Notes under the pieces: generated by a model
The model's database searches: none
What the model was told of the DNA's origin: nothing
What the model saw: the letters and a program-made list of their open reading frames with translations, nothing else
Made by a program: the position numbers and the translations under genes
In this document: positions 44,525 through 58,410 of the stretch, piece after piece
How positions within the stretch are numbered: position 1 is the stretch's first letter
How the letters are laid out: each line of letters opens with the position of its first letter
From: Cacajao melanocephalus
Taxonomy: Eukaryota > Chordata > Mammalia > Primates > Pitheciidae
Direction of reading: 5' to 3'
Length of the DNA: 64,000 bases
Assembly: GCA_963573385.1 (NCBI GenBank)
Contig: CAUYLG010047219.1
Coordinates: forward strand, 1 to 64,000

Positions 44525-44658
44525 TCAAAAAAAGAAAAGTCAGAATTCAAAACAAGTGTAAATATAAGGGCCATTTTTGTTGAAAAGCGAATGGATCAAC
44601 ATAGCAAAAGGTAGGCCCTAGAATTATAAAGCAGGTAACATTACAGAATCACAGTTTA

Positions 44659-45075
<417 letters not shown>

Positions 45076-45692
45076 TTATCTGTGAAGCAGGAAAGCACAT
45101 GAACACAGAAATTAATATTCAATAAAGCTCATTACATTTCAAAAATTCAATGAACTTTCTCTAATTAAGACAAAGCATAAAAATGGACACTGGAAAGTCT
45201 GAAGGTTAATTTGAACTAAAAACAGTGCAACACCCCCCGGCCTGCACATCTCCAAGGGACGATTCACAAGGCATTCCAGGTTGACATGGCCATTGGGGTT
45301 GTACAACAAAGCGGCCTTGCTCCAACCAATTCACTTTGAATATGGTTCTCTTCCCAATCACAAAGACCAGGATATAGCTACTTGGTCAAAAAAAGTTAAC
45401 AGATTCATGTAGCTGTGAATGTTCACAAATAACTGAAAGAGAAAACTAGATTACATAGCTGCATCATAGGTAAGCACGTCAGACAAAACATGAGAACTGG
45501 TTCAAAAACAGAGGAAAACCTCTCGAAATTGATGTTGTAACATGGAGAAGGCTGGGATGTGTCTAGTAAGGGGCACACATCAACTCCTCACAGTGTCCCA
45601 AGGTATTCTGGTGAGAGACAATAGGCTAGAATAGTAACCACCTCTTTCCTCCTCCCCACCCTCATGTAACAACCTAATTAAAGTTAGGTCTA

Positions 45693-45731
45693 AGGTCCCT
45701 CATTAGCGCAGTGGGTAGCGCATCAGTCTCA
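45693..45731 (+). pseudogene. Tailless retropseudogene of tRNA-Met 5' half
   Basis: The insert contains cattagcgcagtgggtagcg followed by catcagtctca(t). It is the 5' half of elongator tRNA-Met through the D arm and anticodon stem, stopping at the CAT anticodon. There is no T arm, B box or A-tail. The A box (tagcgcagtggg) is intact. It is flanked by perfect 14-bp repeats taaagttaggtcta at 45679-45692 and 45732-45745. It lies in a WDR33 intron. Confidence 0.88.
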
Positions 45732-45877
45732 TAAAGTTAGGTCTATGTGGCAAGATAAAAACAAGCCTTACTTCATTAAGAGTTCAGGAATACATAAGAG
45801 AAAACAAAGCTAAAAGTTAAAGGATACACTGCTTTGCTCCCCTTGTTCAGGGGCTAAGGTGAGGTTCCTATCACTTA

Positions 45878-46036
<159 letters not shown>

Positions 46037-46574
46037 TTAGCCATATGCATTTAAAGCAATTTAAACCAAAGTAGAGAAACCTATTAAATGTTTTGCTCTC
46101 AGTGCTCAGCCAACTTGAAATGTTTTCCGTGAAGACTCTTTGGCCTCTGTGTCTGGAAATTTCTCAGATACGGTATCCTCTCCTCCTACGTCAAGACACA
46201 CAAAAGCCAGTCCTCTTCTCCTGACACTGAGTGCATCTTCTCACCTACTTGCCGGGAGGTCAGTTGAGGCTTTTGGAAGCTGCACCTCTCAAGACCCATA
46301 TGTAAAGCTTATGAAACTTACCACGTTGTTCCAGATTACTCTGATTATGAGGCACAATCCCTGTCACTCACTTCAGTTGTCCCACTTTGTGACAGTCCTT
46401 ACAGATGAACTTGATTCAACCTGAATTCAGGACTTTGGGACCACTATTTAGGAATTTAGGACACCACTTTCTAGATGGAAAGACAGGAAGAGAATTCCAG
46501 CTTTCAGCTCCTGTTTACTGAAACGTAGGAGAAATACACTCTTCGCTTGATTCACACATGTTGTGACAGTCAAA

Positions 46575-46855
46575 TAAGGTAATAATAACTGCTATCCTAC
46601 TGCAGGCTTACTATATTTAGGCAGTGTATTGACCACTTATAAGCATCACCTTTGTAAATCCCCACAAAATCCTGAGGAAAATATTAGCATTATCTCCATT
46701 TTACAAGTGAAGAAACAGAAGGGCTGTAGGGGTTAAATAACATATCCTAGATCTCAAAGCCAGTCAGCAAGAACAGGAGCAAGGACCTGACCCTGGTCTG
46801 TGGGATTCCAGAGATGGTTACTTCATTAACCACCATGCTAAAGCATGAGCTCACT
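46575..46855 (+). repeat. MIR element
   Basis: ttatctccattttacaagtg then aagaaacagaagggctgtag and a tail near ccaccatgct match MIR closely. Confidence 0.7.
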
Positions 46856-47219
46856 TCACGAGTGTAACAGATGAACTTACTAAAAGTCACAAACGTGAAA
46901 CATGAAAACTGAAAAAAATGGGTATGATTTTTTAAAAACTGGATATTGTACAAAGCCGCAAGAATATTTTACATAACAAACGAACTAAGCAGCAGGTGAG
47001 GTGTGAGGAAGAGCATTCAAAAGAGCTTCCTTCTCTACCCTGCATTAAATCCAGCTTCTGTGAAGTTCTGAGGTGGAAACAAGGAAGGATACAGAATAGA
47101 GACAAAGGGGAGTGAAGTGGGAAAGAAGAGATGGCGCAGAGGCACTGAAAGTAATTTGCACCAGTTCGTAAGGGGAGACATTTGGGTCTCAAATGGGCAT
47201 AGGTTTATCCCAACAAAAT

Positions 47220-47640
47220 ATCCCATACCGGCAAGCATGTAGGGAGGTAACAACTATCTGGAGAACAGTTTGGCTGTACGTATCAAAAATATGAGAAAGT
47301 GCATCTCCTACAACCCAATAATCTCATGTCTCAGATTTTAACATTAGGAAACAATGGATATGCAAAAAGATTTGTCTAGAAGAACATTTACTGATGCAAG
47401 TTAGTTTTAATAGAACACAAGTATGTTACAAAATAAATTGCAGTGTGCCATATGTACTCAAAGGAATGTGATGCACCTATTATAAATGATCCTATAGATG
47501 ATTTAATGGCATGATTGAAATGTTCATGATACTGTTTTTTTTTTAAATACACCAATCAGTGTATACCATCACTATAAAAGGCAGTCAATAACATGAATGA
47601 CTGTGTGAGCTTATCTAAATAAAAGAAAAAAGCCAAGAAG
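47220..47640 (+). mobile_element. Decayed L1 3' sequence
   Basis: It resembles old L1 3' text (tctggagaacagtttggctg; caaaggaatgtgatgcacct). No frame. Confidence 0.45.
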
Positions 47641-48384
47641 TCTAGACACCAAACTGTTAACAGAAATAATATTAAGCTGGAAGGTGGTACTAAGGTGATT
47701 ATCTTTCCCCGTGTTTATTCTGTATTTTTGTATTTTCTACAATGAACATATTTTGTAACTGGGATCTGAGGGTGGGAAGGGGGAAGAAAGGTTTTGTTGT
47801 TGCTTTGTCTTTTAAAAAGAAAAATAACTGAAGATGGAATAATTGAAACATAAATATACTTCAGTCCCCCTTGACCCTTGTTTGACTTAAGAAACCTTAA
47901 TTAATGATTTGGTCCTAAAAAGTTATGGCCATGGAACTTTAAGACTCTATGGGCCATTGTCACCTAAAAATAAATATTATGTACAGCTATGTATGCATTA
48001 ATCAATCAAATTTGAGATTATGAGAAATGCATGAGAAAGCAGTTTCAAATTACAATGCACTACACAAAAAGTTCATATTCTTAACAGCCATTTCTATCTA
48101 CCCTCATCTTCTCTAGGACACGTTTATTACATAAAGAATGTATGTCTGTTTAATTTTAATATATAAAGAAGTATATGTAAAAACAAAAAAACTATGAACC
48201 CCAAAAAGAACCACAAAATAAATTTCAGCTACAATATTTTCTAATGTTCTCTAAAATGTGTTTAAGTAAAATTCAAGTAAGTGAGGAATCCCATGAATTT
48301 ACCCATATCCATACACATCACAAATATAAATCAAACTGACTGGTAGTGATTCTTGGATATAATTTTATTCATTACTGTTCTTAA

Positions 48385-48600
48385 GAAAACTAGTAATACT
48401 AGCAAACACATATACTTATGTATAGTACCATTCTAAGTGAAGTATATGTAGCGACTCATTTTACATCTGAAAACTGTAAAGCATAGACAGATTAAAACAT
48501 TTGCTTGGGACCAAAATGGTGATACGGGGCAGAGCAGAGATCTGAATGCAGGGAGCTGGCCCCAGAGCCTCTGCTCTTAAGGGCTATGTGATACTGCTTT
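48385..48600 (+). repeat. MIR element
   Basis: cattttacatctgaaaactg and ggggcagagcagagatctga, ending with cctctgctcttaa, match MIR. Confidence 0.65.
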
Positions 48601-49187
48601 CTTAGATATGAAAAGGTTAGTGTAAGAGTTACAAGAGCAGAAAAAAAGCAAAACTGTGTCGCTTCCTATTTGCTTCTCTATACATAAAGACTCAGTAAAG
48701 GATGGTACCTAGCAGACAGTGAACTGGAACAGGGGAGAGACTATTAATTTTTTAGCCTTTACATCATTTTATTTTTGAATCATGTGCATGTAGTATCTAA
48801 TTTTTCAAAATTAAATACAAATAAATGAAATAAAGTTACTTAAGAAAATATATGAAAAAAGTATTTGTAGCATAACATGTATGACTTTAAAACGGAGGAC
48901 ATACCCCAACACACCTTTGCTCAAAAATGCATAGCATGTATGTCTGAAAGAATACAAAAGAATCTGATAATATCAACTGGCTCCAAGAACTAGGTAGCTT
49001 GGGACACAAGGGAAAGAAAGAGACTTTTCACTACACACTGTTTTGTAATTTTTCAGCTCTGAAACACATTAATGACCTATTGAGAAAATTCCATTAAAAA
49101 AATTTACTAAACTTACTATATAACAGTGGATTATCTCTGGAAAGTGAGTGTGAAATCTTTACAAACAGCATATATTAAAAGATTTAT

Positions 49188-49457
49188 TTTATTTTATTTT
49201 ATTTTTTAAGACAGAGTCTTATTCTCTTGCCAGGCTGGAGTGCAGTGGTGCAATCTTGGCTCACTGCAACCTCTGCCTCATGGGTTGGAGGGATTACATG
49301 TGTGTGCCACCATGCCCGGCTAATTTTTGTATTTTTAGTAGAGATGGGGTTTCGCCACGTTGGCCAGGCTGGTCTTGAACTCCTGACCTCAGGTGATCCA
49401 CCCACCTCAGCCTCCCAGGGTGCTGGTATTACAGGCATGAACCACCACATCCAGCCT
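49188..49457 (-). mobile_element. Alu, reverse, internal deletion
   Basis: gacagagtcttattctcttg to ccaccacatccagcc. Confidence 0.92.
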
Positions 49458-50229
49458 AGAATGTTTTAATGTAAGGAGAAAAATAAATAGATTAATCTGG
49501 AATAGAAGAAAATTGACATGCAATTGCTTCCTTCTTCAGGGAGAAGTGACTGAATTTCCAGTGAAGTGAAAAAAAAAATTCAAATGATAAAATTCTACCC
49601 TCACATGTCAATGTTAATATATTTAGATTCAGAGGAATAAGACCAGTAGAGATTTATCGTAATAATTTAAGTGGATTTTAAAAAAACCTTTGATATGTAA
49701 AAGATGGCATCGGAAGTCTTATTAATAATAGCAAAAATACTGGAAACAAATTTTAGAGTGGAATTATTAAACAAACTTCACCACAGCCAATAACTATTAA
49801 AATGAAGATTTCCAAAACAAAAAAAGTTCATGAAATAATGTGAACTAAAAAGCAAGCAAAACAACAAATTATACATGCACATACATATTTTTATAATCAT
49901 CTTAACAAAACCTATGTATGTACATTTTGTACATATACATTTTGTTCAGGAACATTTTGGTATGGTTACCAAAATGTAGATATAGATAAGCAGAAAATGA
50001 AAATCACGTTGAGAATAATGGAAACAAAGATGTAATTTTTCTATCCCCATTTCCTCTAGTGTAATATGGTGGTTTTAAGAAGAAACAACATGGATTATAT
50101 TTTGTGTGTGTGTGTGAACTCTGATATGTTTTTGTTGTTTAGGTATGTTTTTAATATGAAGACAAGAAACACCACTGAATGCAAGTTACTTTGCTAGGTA
50201 ATATTTTCCCATCAAATTAACAGAAACCG

Positions 50230-50525
<296 letters not shown>

Positions 50526-50589
50526 GAAAATTAAATTTGTTGGCACTCAATATTAACAAGAGAGAGAGTAATAGGCACTCTCATCTGTA

Positions 50590-50994
50590 ATTGGTTGGGA
50601 AGCAAATTAGGACAACTTTTGGGCAAGGCCATATTGCCATCTCTACCACAATCTTGTACATAACCACTGATTCTATCAATCCTCTGCTAGGAATTTACCC
50701 TATGACTGCAAAAGCACACCAAAATTTATGTACAAAGATATTCACTGCACCTTGTTTGAATTGCCCCAACTGGAAATAACCTAAACATGAATCAAGGAGA
50801 GGTTATTTAGGAAAATTAAGGTAAAGACATGTAACTGAATACGATCCAGCTCTCAAAACTGAGGCAGAAATAAGAACATTTTGGGGGTGTTGGAAATGTT
50901 CTGTATCTAGATTATAGCATATTTATTTGTCAAATTTTATAGGATTGTACACCTAAAAAGGGTAAATGTTACCTTACGTAAATTATACCTCAGG
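50590..50994 (+). mobile_element. Decayed L1 3' sequence
   Basis: Wording such as ctgctaggaatttaccctat and gaaataacctaaacatgaat matches old L1 3' ends. It sits between two Alus. Confidence 0.5.
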
Positions 50995-51310
50995 GCCAGG
51001 CATGGTGCTCACACCTATAATCCCAGTACTTTGGGATGCTGAGGCTGGAAAAATACTTGAGCCCAGGAGGTACAGACCAGCCTGGATAACATAGTGAGAC
51101 CCTGTCTCTACAAGAAAAAGTTAAAAATTAGCCGAATATGGTGGTGCAAACCTGTGCTCCCAGCTTCTCAGGAGGCTGATGTGGGAGGACTGCTTGAGCC
51201 TGGGAAGTCAGAGCTGCAGTGAGTTGTGATTGTGCCACTGCATTCCAGCCTGGGTGACAGAGGGAGATCTTGTCTCAAAAATAAAATAAGATAAAATGAA
51301 ATAAATAAAA
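50995..51310 (+). mobile_element. Alu, older
   Basis: ggccaggcatggtgctcaca to gatcttgtctcaaaaataaa. Confidence 0.92.
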
Positions 51311-51490
51311 TACATATATACAACAACACACACCCCTCTCAGTAAGCCTGCCTTTTAAAATATATAAGCGCAAAAGCAAAGTGTAATATGGTTCCATTTG
51401 TATAAAATAAAACTTAAGCTAGTAACAGTTTTTTAGGAAGAAGAAACGGTATGGGAATAAGAAAGTGGCTCTTCTATACTCCTGAACCTT

Positions 51491-51692
51491 TTTATCTGAG
51501 ACAGGGTCTCACTCGATTGCCTGGGCGAGAGTGCAGTGGGAATTTGAGCACAGGAGGTGGAAGCTGCAGAGAACTGTGATTTTTTTGAGCCAGGCTTCCC
51601 AGTAGCTGGGACTACATGCATGCACTACCATGTCTGGCTAATTTTTTTATTTTTTGTAGAAATGGAGTCTCCCTGTGTTGTCCAGGCTGGTC
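51491..51692 (-). mobile_element. Alu, reverse, internally rearranged
   Basis: It begins and ends in reverse orientation, but its middle (ttgagcacaggaggtggaag, 51545) reads in forward orientation. This points to an internal inversion or patch. Confidence 0.8.
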
Positions 51693-52342
51693 AAATTCTT
51701 AACATGTGCTTTTATTATTTCATTTAATGGCAACTACTTTTGGTGTCCCTGTATTCAAAACTCAAGGGAGTGATTGATATCAATTAATGCCTTCATTTGC
51801 CAATAGAACAAACCAGTGCCTGTGGTCCCAGAAGATGTACCTCAGATATTCAGCAGGGAGGTTTTCACTGATAGCTCTCACACATGGTATGGATGCATTA
51901 AGTTTCAGGATATTGTGGGTTCTGTGAAGTGGCAAATGAGACATAAAAACTTAATCTTATCTAAATTATTATTTCATAGAAAAATGATTAAGTAATTCCA
52001 AACATTATGCATAAAGAATGCCTCTACACTAAATTTGATCATTTCATTTCTGAGGTACAGAATTTCAGGATGCAATCATTCCAGGTTCTTTGTGATTCCC
52101 CAAATGTGAAAATTCCAAGAATGTAGTATTTATAATACTGAAAGAATTAATACGGACTGAGTGGAAAATTCACCCAGGTAACAAAGTGTTTTTGTAGCCT
52201 AGTTACTAGACATTATAGTACTGAAAACATCTCCCTAAGGCTCCAGATTTTACTATTAAAAATTTCTTGCTGATGAAAGACTAGGCATTTTTTCAAATAA
52301 TTAAACTTCTCAGAATCAAGCCCCTTTAAAAAGAAAGAAATG

Positions 52343-52362
52343 AGAGAGAGAGAGAGAGAGAA
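52343..52362 (+). repeat. (GA)n microsatellite
   Basis: A run of about nine to ten GA dinucleotides followed by AAAGGGGAAAA, in a WDR33 intron. Confidence 0.85.
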
Positions 52363-54439
52363 AGGGGAAAAAAAAAGGAAGATAAAATTCTGAACAGCAC
52401 CAAATCTACTCCAGGCACTACAAAGTCCACCACACGCACAAAGTGTGGCCCTGCAGGGGACTAACAGGAGTCTACAGGTGGACTGTGGTGGGTGTGCACA
52501 ATCCTCACTAGGATGGCAGAGCTTAAAGAAGCCAGTGACACAGGCACATGAAAGATTCAGCAGTAAGACTTGGAAGTACAATTGCAAAATTCTGTAATTA
52601 AGAGATTCCAGTTGTAGATCACTATATAAAGAAAAGACTATTATAAATCTGTGTGGAATTCTCTCTGAACGCAAATACCTAAGAATTTAACCTGTATTAT
52701 CCCATATAGCACCTACTAGCCATATGTGGCTGTTTAAATTTGTTTTAGAGTTAAAATTTAGTTTCTCAGTCGTATCACATGTGACTAGCAGCTAGACTAT
52801 CAGACAGGAGAGATACAGAATACTTCCGTCATCACACACACAAAAAAACCCTATTGGACAATAACTGGCCTTAAAGGTAGTGTCCCTTTAAATTTCCACA
52901 ATCTTATTTTATCTCAGTTGTACAATGAACAGCAACAACAAAAACTTATCTTTAAATGACATTGGAGTTTGGGAAGACTTGCAAAACTATCCAGACCTCT
53001 AACTGCAGATGAAAACACTGAAGCTGGAAAGGGTTAAGGCAGTGGTGGGAAGGGGCCCCGACTTTCTTCCTCCTCATCCAGTCCTATCTTCACCTCACTA
53101 AATATAACATCCAGATGAAGTGGATAGTCCCTTTTGTTCCAACCACAAATCAACTTTCACTTTTTCAACTGTAACTGAAGAGCTTGAACATGACAACTTC
53201 TGTACTCCTTTCCACCTCTCAGACCTATACAAGAAAATAGTTTAGGGATAAATACATAACTATTTTGACTATTTAATAAGTAAACATTGATTCTGAAGAC
53301 CAGAGTCTTGTTCAGAATAAAGGAAAGTGACAACCATAACCTAACTCCACCAAAAGATATTCCAAATATTGAGCTATTTTAGATATTAAGCATTGAGAAC
53401 AATGAGTTTGCGTCATTTTGTAGCTAGCTAGCTAAGCATTCCCTCAGGGTCCTAGCTAAATGACCAACGACAGAATTAGCATCTCCTGGAGACAGGTGAC
53501 CTGTGTCTAATATGCCAGAAATGTCCAGATTACTACTTTATAATAATTATTTGCAGAAAGCGACCATTAATAGTGCATTAAAATGTACAGAAAATAGGAA
53601 GTAAACTATTTCACGGATTCTACTTGTTCATTCACATATTCATTTTTGTACTCTTCCACTCATTCATTAATTCAAAATAAATGTGCATGATGCCAAAATT
53701 TACTGAGCTCCTATTATAGGTGCTCAACCTCTCAAATATGCGGTCACCAAAAAAAACAAGGCCTGAATATTGGGGGAGTATTTGTAGGGTTACATAGTGC
53801 TAGAACAATAGCTTTTTAATGAATACTTAGAATAAAAGTCTTTTGAATCACGACTGAAATTAAGCTTTGAAAAAACACTAATGCATTTTTAAAGACCTTT
53901 CTCCACAAAATAAAAACAAAAAACCCTCTCCCTTTTAAAATATGCTATGTAACCACACTTGAAATAGCAAGGTGTAGAATGCAAACAAGATAATTTTCCT
54001 AATGAAAAAATGCTTAATGTGTTAAAAAGGAAATTCTAGAAATAAAATGCAAAGACTCCTTAATAAACCTTAAAATTCTAATAACATGATTTAAATGGTT
54101 TAGGCATTAGATATTTCGTGAACACACATTCTAGACTTGCTTTGTAGACAGTGAAGCCTTGTTCATTATTTCCTATCCCAGAACCATAAAGTGTAGTGCA
54201 GTGAAGGCTAGAACCAGTAAGGGCAAAAGGTCTGTTTTTTTACTATTCCCTTAAAGGAGGAGGTTCCTGGCTTCTGTGAAACTGGATGTAAACGTTGTGC
54301 CCTGTGCATTTTTCTCAGGCCCTCACCCCTCCTCCACTTCACGGATGCTAAGGAACCTGTCACCCCAAAACAGCTAAATAACCCTGTCTTGAGACAGTCC
54401 ATAGGATCCCAAAGCTCGGTGAACAGTCTGAAAACCAAT

Positions 54440-57061
54440 ACATAATAAGTTTTATTTGAAGGTCAGAAATGGTGTTCATGTTCCCATTTTATTTTTCCTG
54501 GATCAGGCCATTTTATGAACAAATCTTAAGAAAAATTTCTTTTATACAAAACTTACAAAAAGCACCAAGATTTTCTAATACAGGAAGAAAAAAGGCAAAC
54601 AAAGAATTCAAGTACCATCTTGTACAACATTAACAGTAGAACTGTTACTCGAGAAAACGTGTTAAACATTAACAGCAAACTCAGGCTACTTCCAGCCACA
54701 AGAACATAAAATGTAACAGATCAGTTTAAGACAAAGGGTATATGAGTACCCATGGTCCACAGCCAGACGCTCCAGTTGGACAGAGGATTTAAGATTTTAA
54801 AAAAGCATAAGTAATCTGTGTGCTGGTCAAGGAATAAGCAATTTATTAGCATTTTACCTTCCTTTAATGCAAAATGATTTTCACCACGACCCAACAGTCA
54901 ACATCAACTTGGAGCGATTACTATTAGTCATCTTTGTTGTCCAAATGTAGAAAGTTACATCAGTGAAAAACTATAGAATTAAATGGAAAGTTAATTCTGG
55001 AAAGGGGGTATGTCTAAGCAGGGCAGTGTTTTCACAATGTATGTTCCAAGCAACAGTGCATAGAATCACAGGTGAAGGGGTTCAGCAGTCAAAGAAGCTG
55101 AGCAATGCTGAATTTTAAAGTAAGTTTCTTTCCCAGTCTGAGAGCCTTCAGTCCCTTCAATATGTCCATTATTACAAATCTGTGGGAGAATTTGGTCACA
55201 AGTCTTCTTTTCTCAGAGTTCTTTCAAGTCCGCCAGAAGGCTGATTTTGGAAATGTGAAACGTTAGTTTACTACGTTTGTCTGGCAATGATAAACCTAAA
55301 TTCAGGAGTGGACACCTCTGGGGGAGGAGGAGGAGACTGGGGAAGGGCATGTAAATGGGCCTTTAACCTTTAGTCTGTAATGTGTGTTTCTTTATTGAAA
55401 ATTCAGAAATGAGCGTGGCAAAATATAAGGATCTGATGAGAAGAGTGGTAGCACGTTAAGTGTTTTTCAAGTTATAAAAAAAATTTTGAAATGTATAGTG
55501 TCAGGAGCAACCAATACACAAACGTAAAACAGCAAACTCAAATGGATAAAGTGGTAGATGCACCATTAATCTGCCAGTCTCTATTTAAGTCACACATTTA
55601 CCTTGTATATGCAAGTAAAATGGTTTCTATTGATTTGTACCAACTTGTATTTACATAGAAGACCAACAAAGACTGACCTAAAACTGTCAAGTTGGTTAGA
55701 AATTCAAATTAGGTATACAACTCATAAGATTAGTGCCATGTAACTACTTAAGTACTTCTGGCATCAAAGTGAGCAAATTCTTACAACTCTATGGTAAAAT
55801 ATATAACTGTTGAGTCAAATAAAAAGATATACAGGTATAAGTTTTGCTGAAACTTACATATCAGGCTGCTGTTAAACTCTTACAATAATGTGAGGAAGAG
55901 TAAAAACAGGGAAGTGCACAATTTCCATTTGAGTCAAGTTTAAAGGCTGTATTTAGAAAAATCTTGAGGATTAGGAAATGGAGAAAAACAGGTAATTGAT
56001 AATAATTTGAAAAGGTACAGTATATTTCCAAAACATTGCCTGAGGGTATATAAAATGTGTGTCAATCTTCTATATTCTTCAGTTATAATAACCAGATAGA
56101 AGTAATTTTGCAGTGTTTTGTGCTAACCAGCAAATTCTCCTTTGTAGACTTTTTAATTTATATTTTTTAAAGGCTACTTTGCAGAGTATTCATCAAAGAT
56201 GCTTAAAGGAATGTAGCAACCAAACATTTTTCAACCTCATTTCTGTCGTATTCGTTCAATTCCTTGATGTTAACACCAATATCACAGAGAACTTCAGCCA
56301 TTTGTCTGAGATGGGAGGTACCAGTGTTCCATATGTGCAGAAACCAGCAGCAAAGTCCATTGTAAGAAAAAGTACTCTGAGGTATGTATGTATACATATG
56401 TGTGTATGTTCAGGCACATGTAATTCAACTGTCACAGGTTCTCTAGTAAATATTTCTGCAGATATTCATAATTCAGTAGTAATATATACAGTCAAGAAAA
56501 GCAGCATGTAGTCATCACTTGAAAAACTAGAAAAATGCAAAAAGAAAAGACATTCAAAAGATTGATAGGAGTCTGGCAATACCAAGACTATCAGAAAGGC
56601 CAGTACCTATGCTACATTAATAACAGAGGTATTAGTGCCAGCAGACAACCCAGGCCAAGAATAAAGAGAAGCCGAGACTGACAGCCCTAGTATGGAAGAA
56701 AACGCAGAAACAAGAAGGGAGACAAAAGATGTTTTAAATGATACTTATAGAGCACTTCCACAGTAGGCAGTCCTTTTGAAAGCAAGGTAAACAGGTGAAC
56801 AAGTTCACTTTCAGTTGGCCAGATTAAGGATACAGTTCTTTTTAATTGAGAGTTTAGAAACATAAAAGCAACAAATAATCCTTGTGAAAGCGGAAGAGTA
56901 GTGAACAGCATCAACTGTACTTTGAATCTGTGTTTTGCCAGAATCTTCTTGGGCGTATTCACACACTGTTGGTAAATGTGCCTCCCTAAACCTTGTCCAC
57001 CTACCGCTACTCACCTCTTGGGAGAAAAGGAAGTAACAATAGCCGTGATGAAAACATATTT
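54440..57061 (-). other. Candidate alternative terminal exon of short WDR33 isoform
   Basis: In the large WDR33 intron, minus strand, the acceptor ttcttgttttgatag| at 57062 opens a frame in the phase required by the upstream exon junction (two bases, then codons). It runs 82 residues to TGA at 56811-56813. It starts ICFHHGYCYFLFSQEVSSG and ends in CILNLAN. A second in-phase acceptor (ccttttctcccaag|) lies at 57017. The following 2.4 kb has no Alu and has AATAAA at 55391, 54488 and 54451 (minus strand). Predicted product is about 324 residues, with only the N-terminal WD repeats. Short WDR33 isoforms made by alternative polyadenylation are known in human; assignment here is inference. Confidence 0.45.
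54451..54456 (-). terminator. Poly(A) signal candidate at end of alternative exon
   Basis: Minus-strand AATAAA in the context tcaaataaaactta lies at the distal edge of the repeat-poor block and is followed by T/G-rich sequence. A second copy is at 54488-54493 and a more proximal one at 55391-55396. Confidence 0.4.
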
Positions 57062-57287
57062 CTATCAAAACAAGAAGAGTACATGAACTCTTAAATACCG
57101 TGGATGCAGGTATCTATTATATGGGCCCTGGCAGACTGCATAATTTCCAGCTATGACTAAGATTTTTTCTATTAATGAGTAATCAGAGATAACACATGCT
57201 CTAACTGGATCTTGACAGACATCTCCATTTCTGCTTCAAAGAAAAATGTAATCTGAGAAAACTTCCAACTGGGAGCTGGTTATATTA

Positions 57288-57663
<376 letters not shown>

Positions 57664-58272
57664 AATAAATATAAATAAATGCAGAAGAGTCAAGTCTCCC
57701 ATACATAAGAATTCCATATAACTTACACAGTTACGCCACCTGAAAAGAGGGGTGTTAACACTCCACTCCTTAAGTATGGGCTATATATTAATATTATGAC
57801 TATTCCAGAGTACAGAATGAAAAGGGGGAAACAAGAGTAGCCATCGTTGAAGAAATCTGACAAACTCTATTCTCAAGCAGATGATCAAGATCAACATCAA
57901 GTCATATCGATAGTATACACCCATGACATGGTATGATGAAAATGGCACTTTACCTGTGCGATCTTCCTCTCAAAACTGACAATCCCCATACTACTCATGA
58001 GAAAAATAGTAGATAAATCCCAACTGAGGGACATTCTGCAATATACTGTAACACTTCTATCAACACACTAGCTGCAAGAAGAGAGTGGGGCTACTCAGGG
58101 CATACTGCCTATGGGTTGACTAGTCCTGCTTTGCAAGCAGTCACTCTGTAAGTAATTTTCTTGATTAAAAAGAAGAGGAGAATGGAATAAAATCTTGAAA
58201 GTGCTGAAATGGGAGGAAAAGATTTGAATCTAGCATTAAAAATCCAACCAGTCCCATTATAAATGTAAATAT

Positions 58273-58410
58273 GAGCCAGGCTCGGTGGCTGTCATCTATA
58301 ATCCCAACACTTTGGGAGGCCAAGGTGGGCAGATCACGAGGTCATGAGTTTGAGACCAGTCCCCTGACCAACATGGTAAAACCCTATCTCTAATAATTAA
58401 AAAAAAAGGA
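58273..58410 (+). mobile_element. Alu, left monomer
   Basis: agccaggctcggtggctgtc to an A-rich end. Confidence 0.9.

Noticed and set aside
45693..45731. Functional tRNA-Met gene
   Set aside because: Only the 5' half is present; no T arm, B box, acceptor partner strand or terminator.
46140..46424. 94-codon plus-strand frame in the large intron
   Set aside because: No recognised domain, splice support or repeat-free conservation evidence.
57012..57017. Perfect donor-like gag|gtgagt as the end of an internal exon
   Set aside because: It directly follows the acceptor-like cccaag, which would leave almost no exon if both were used. It may still be a cryptic donor for an exon starting at 57061.
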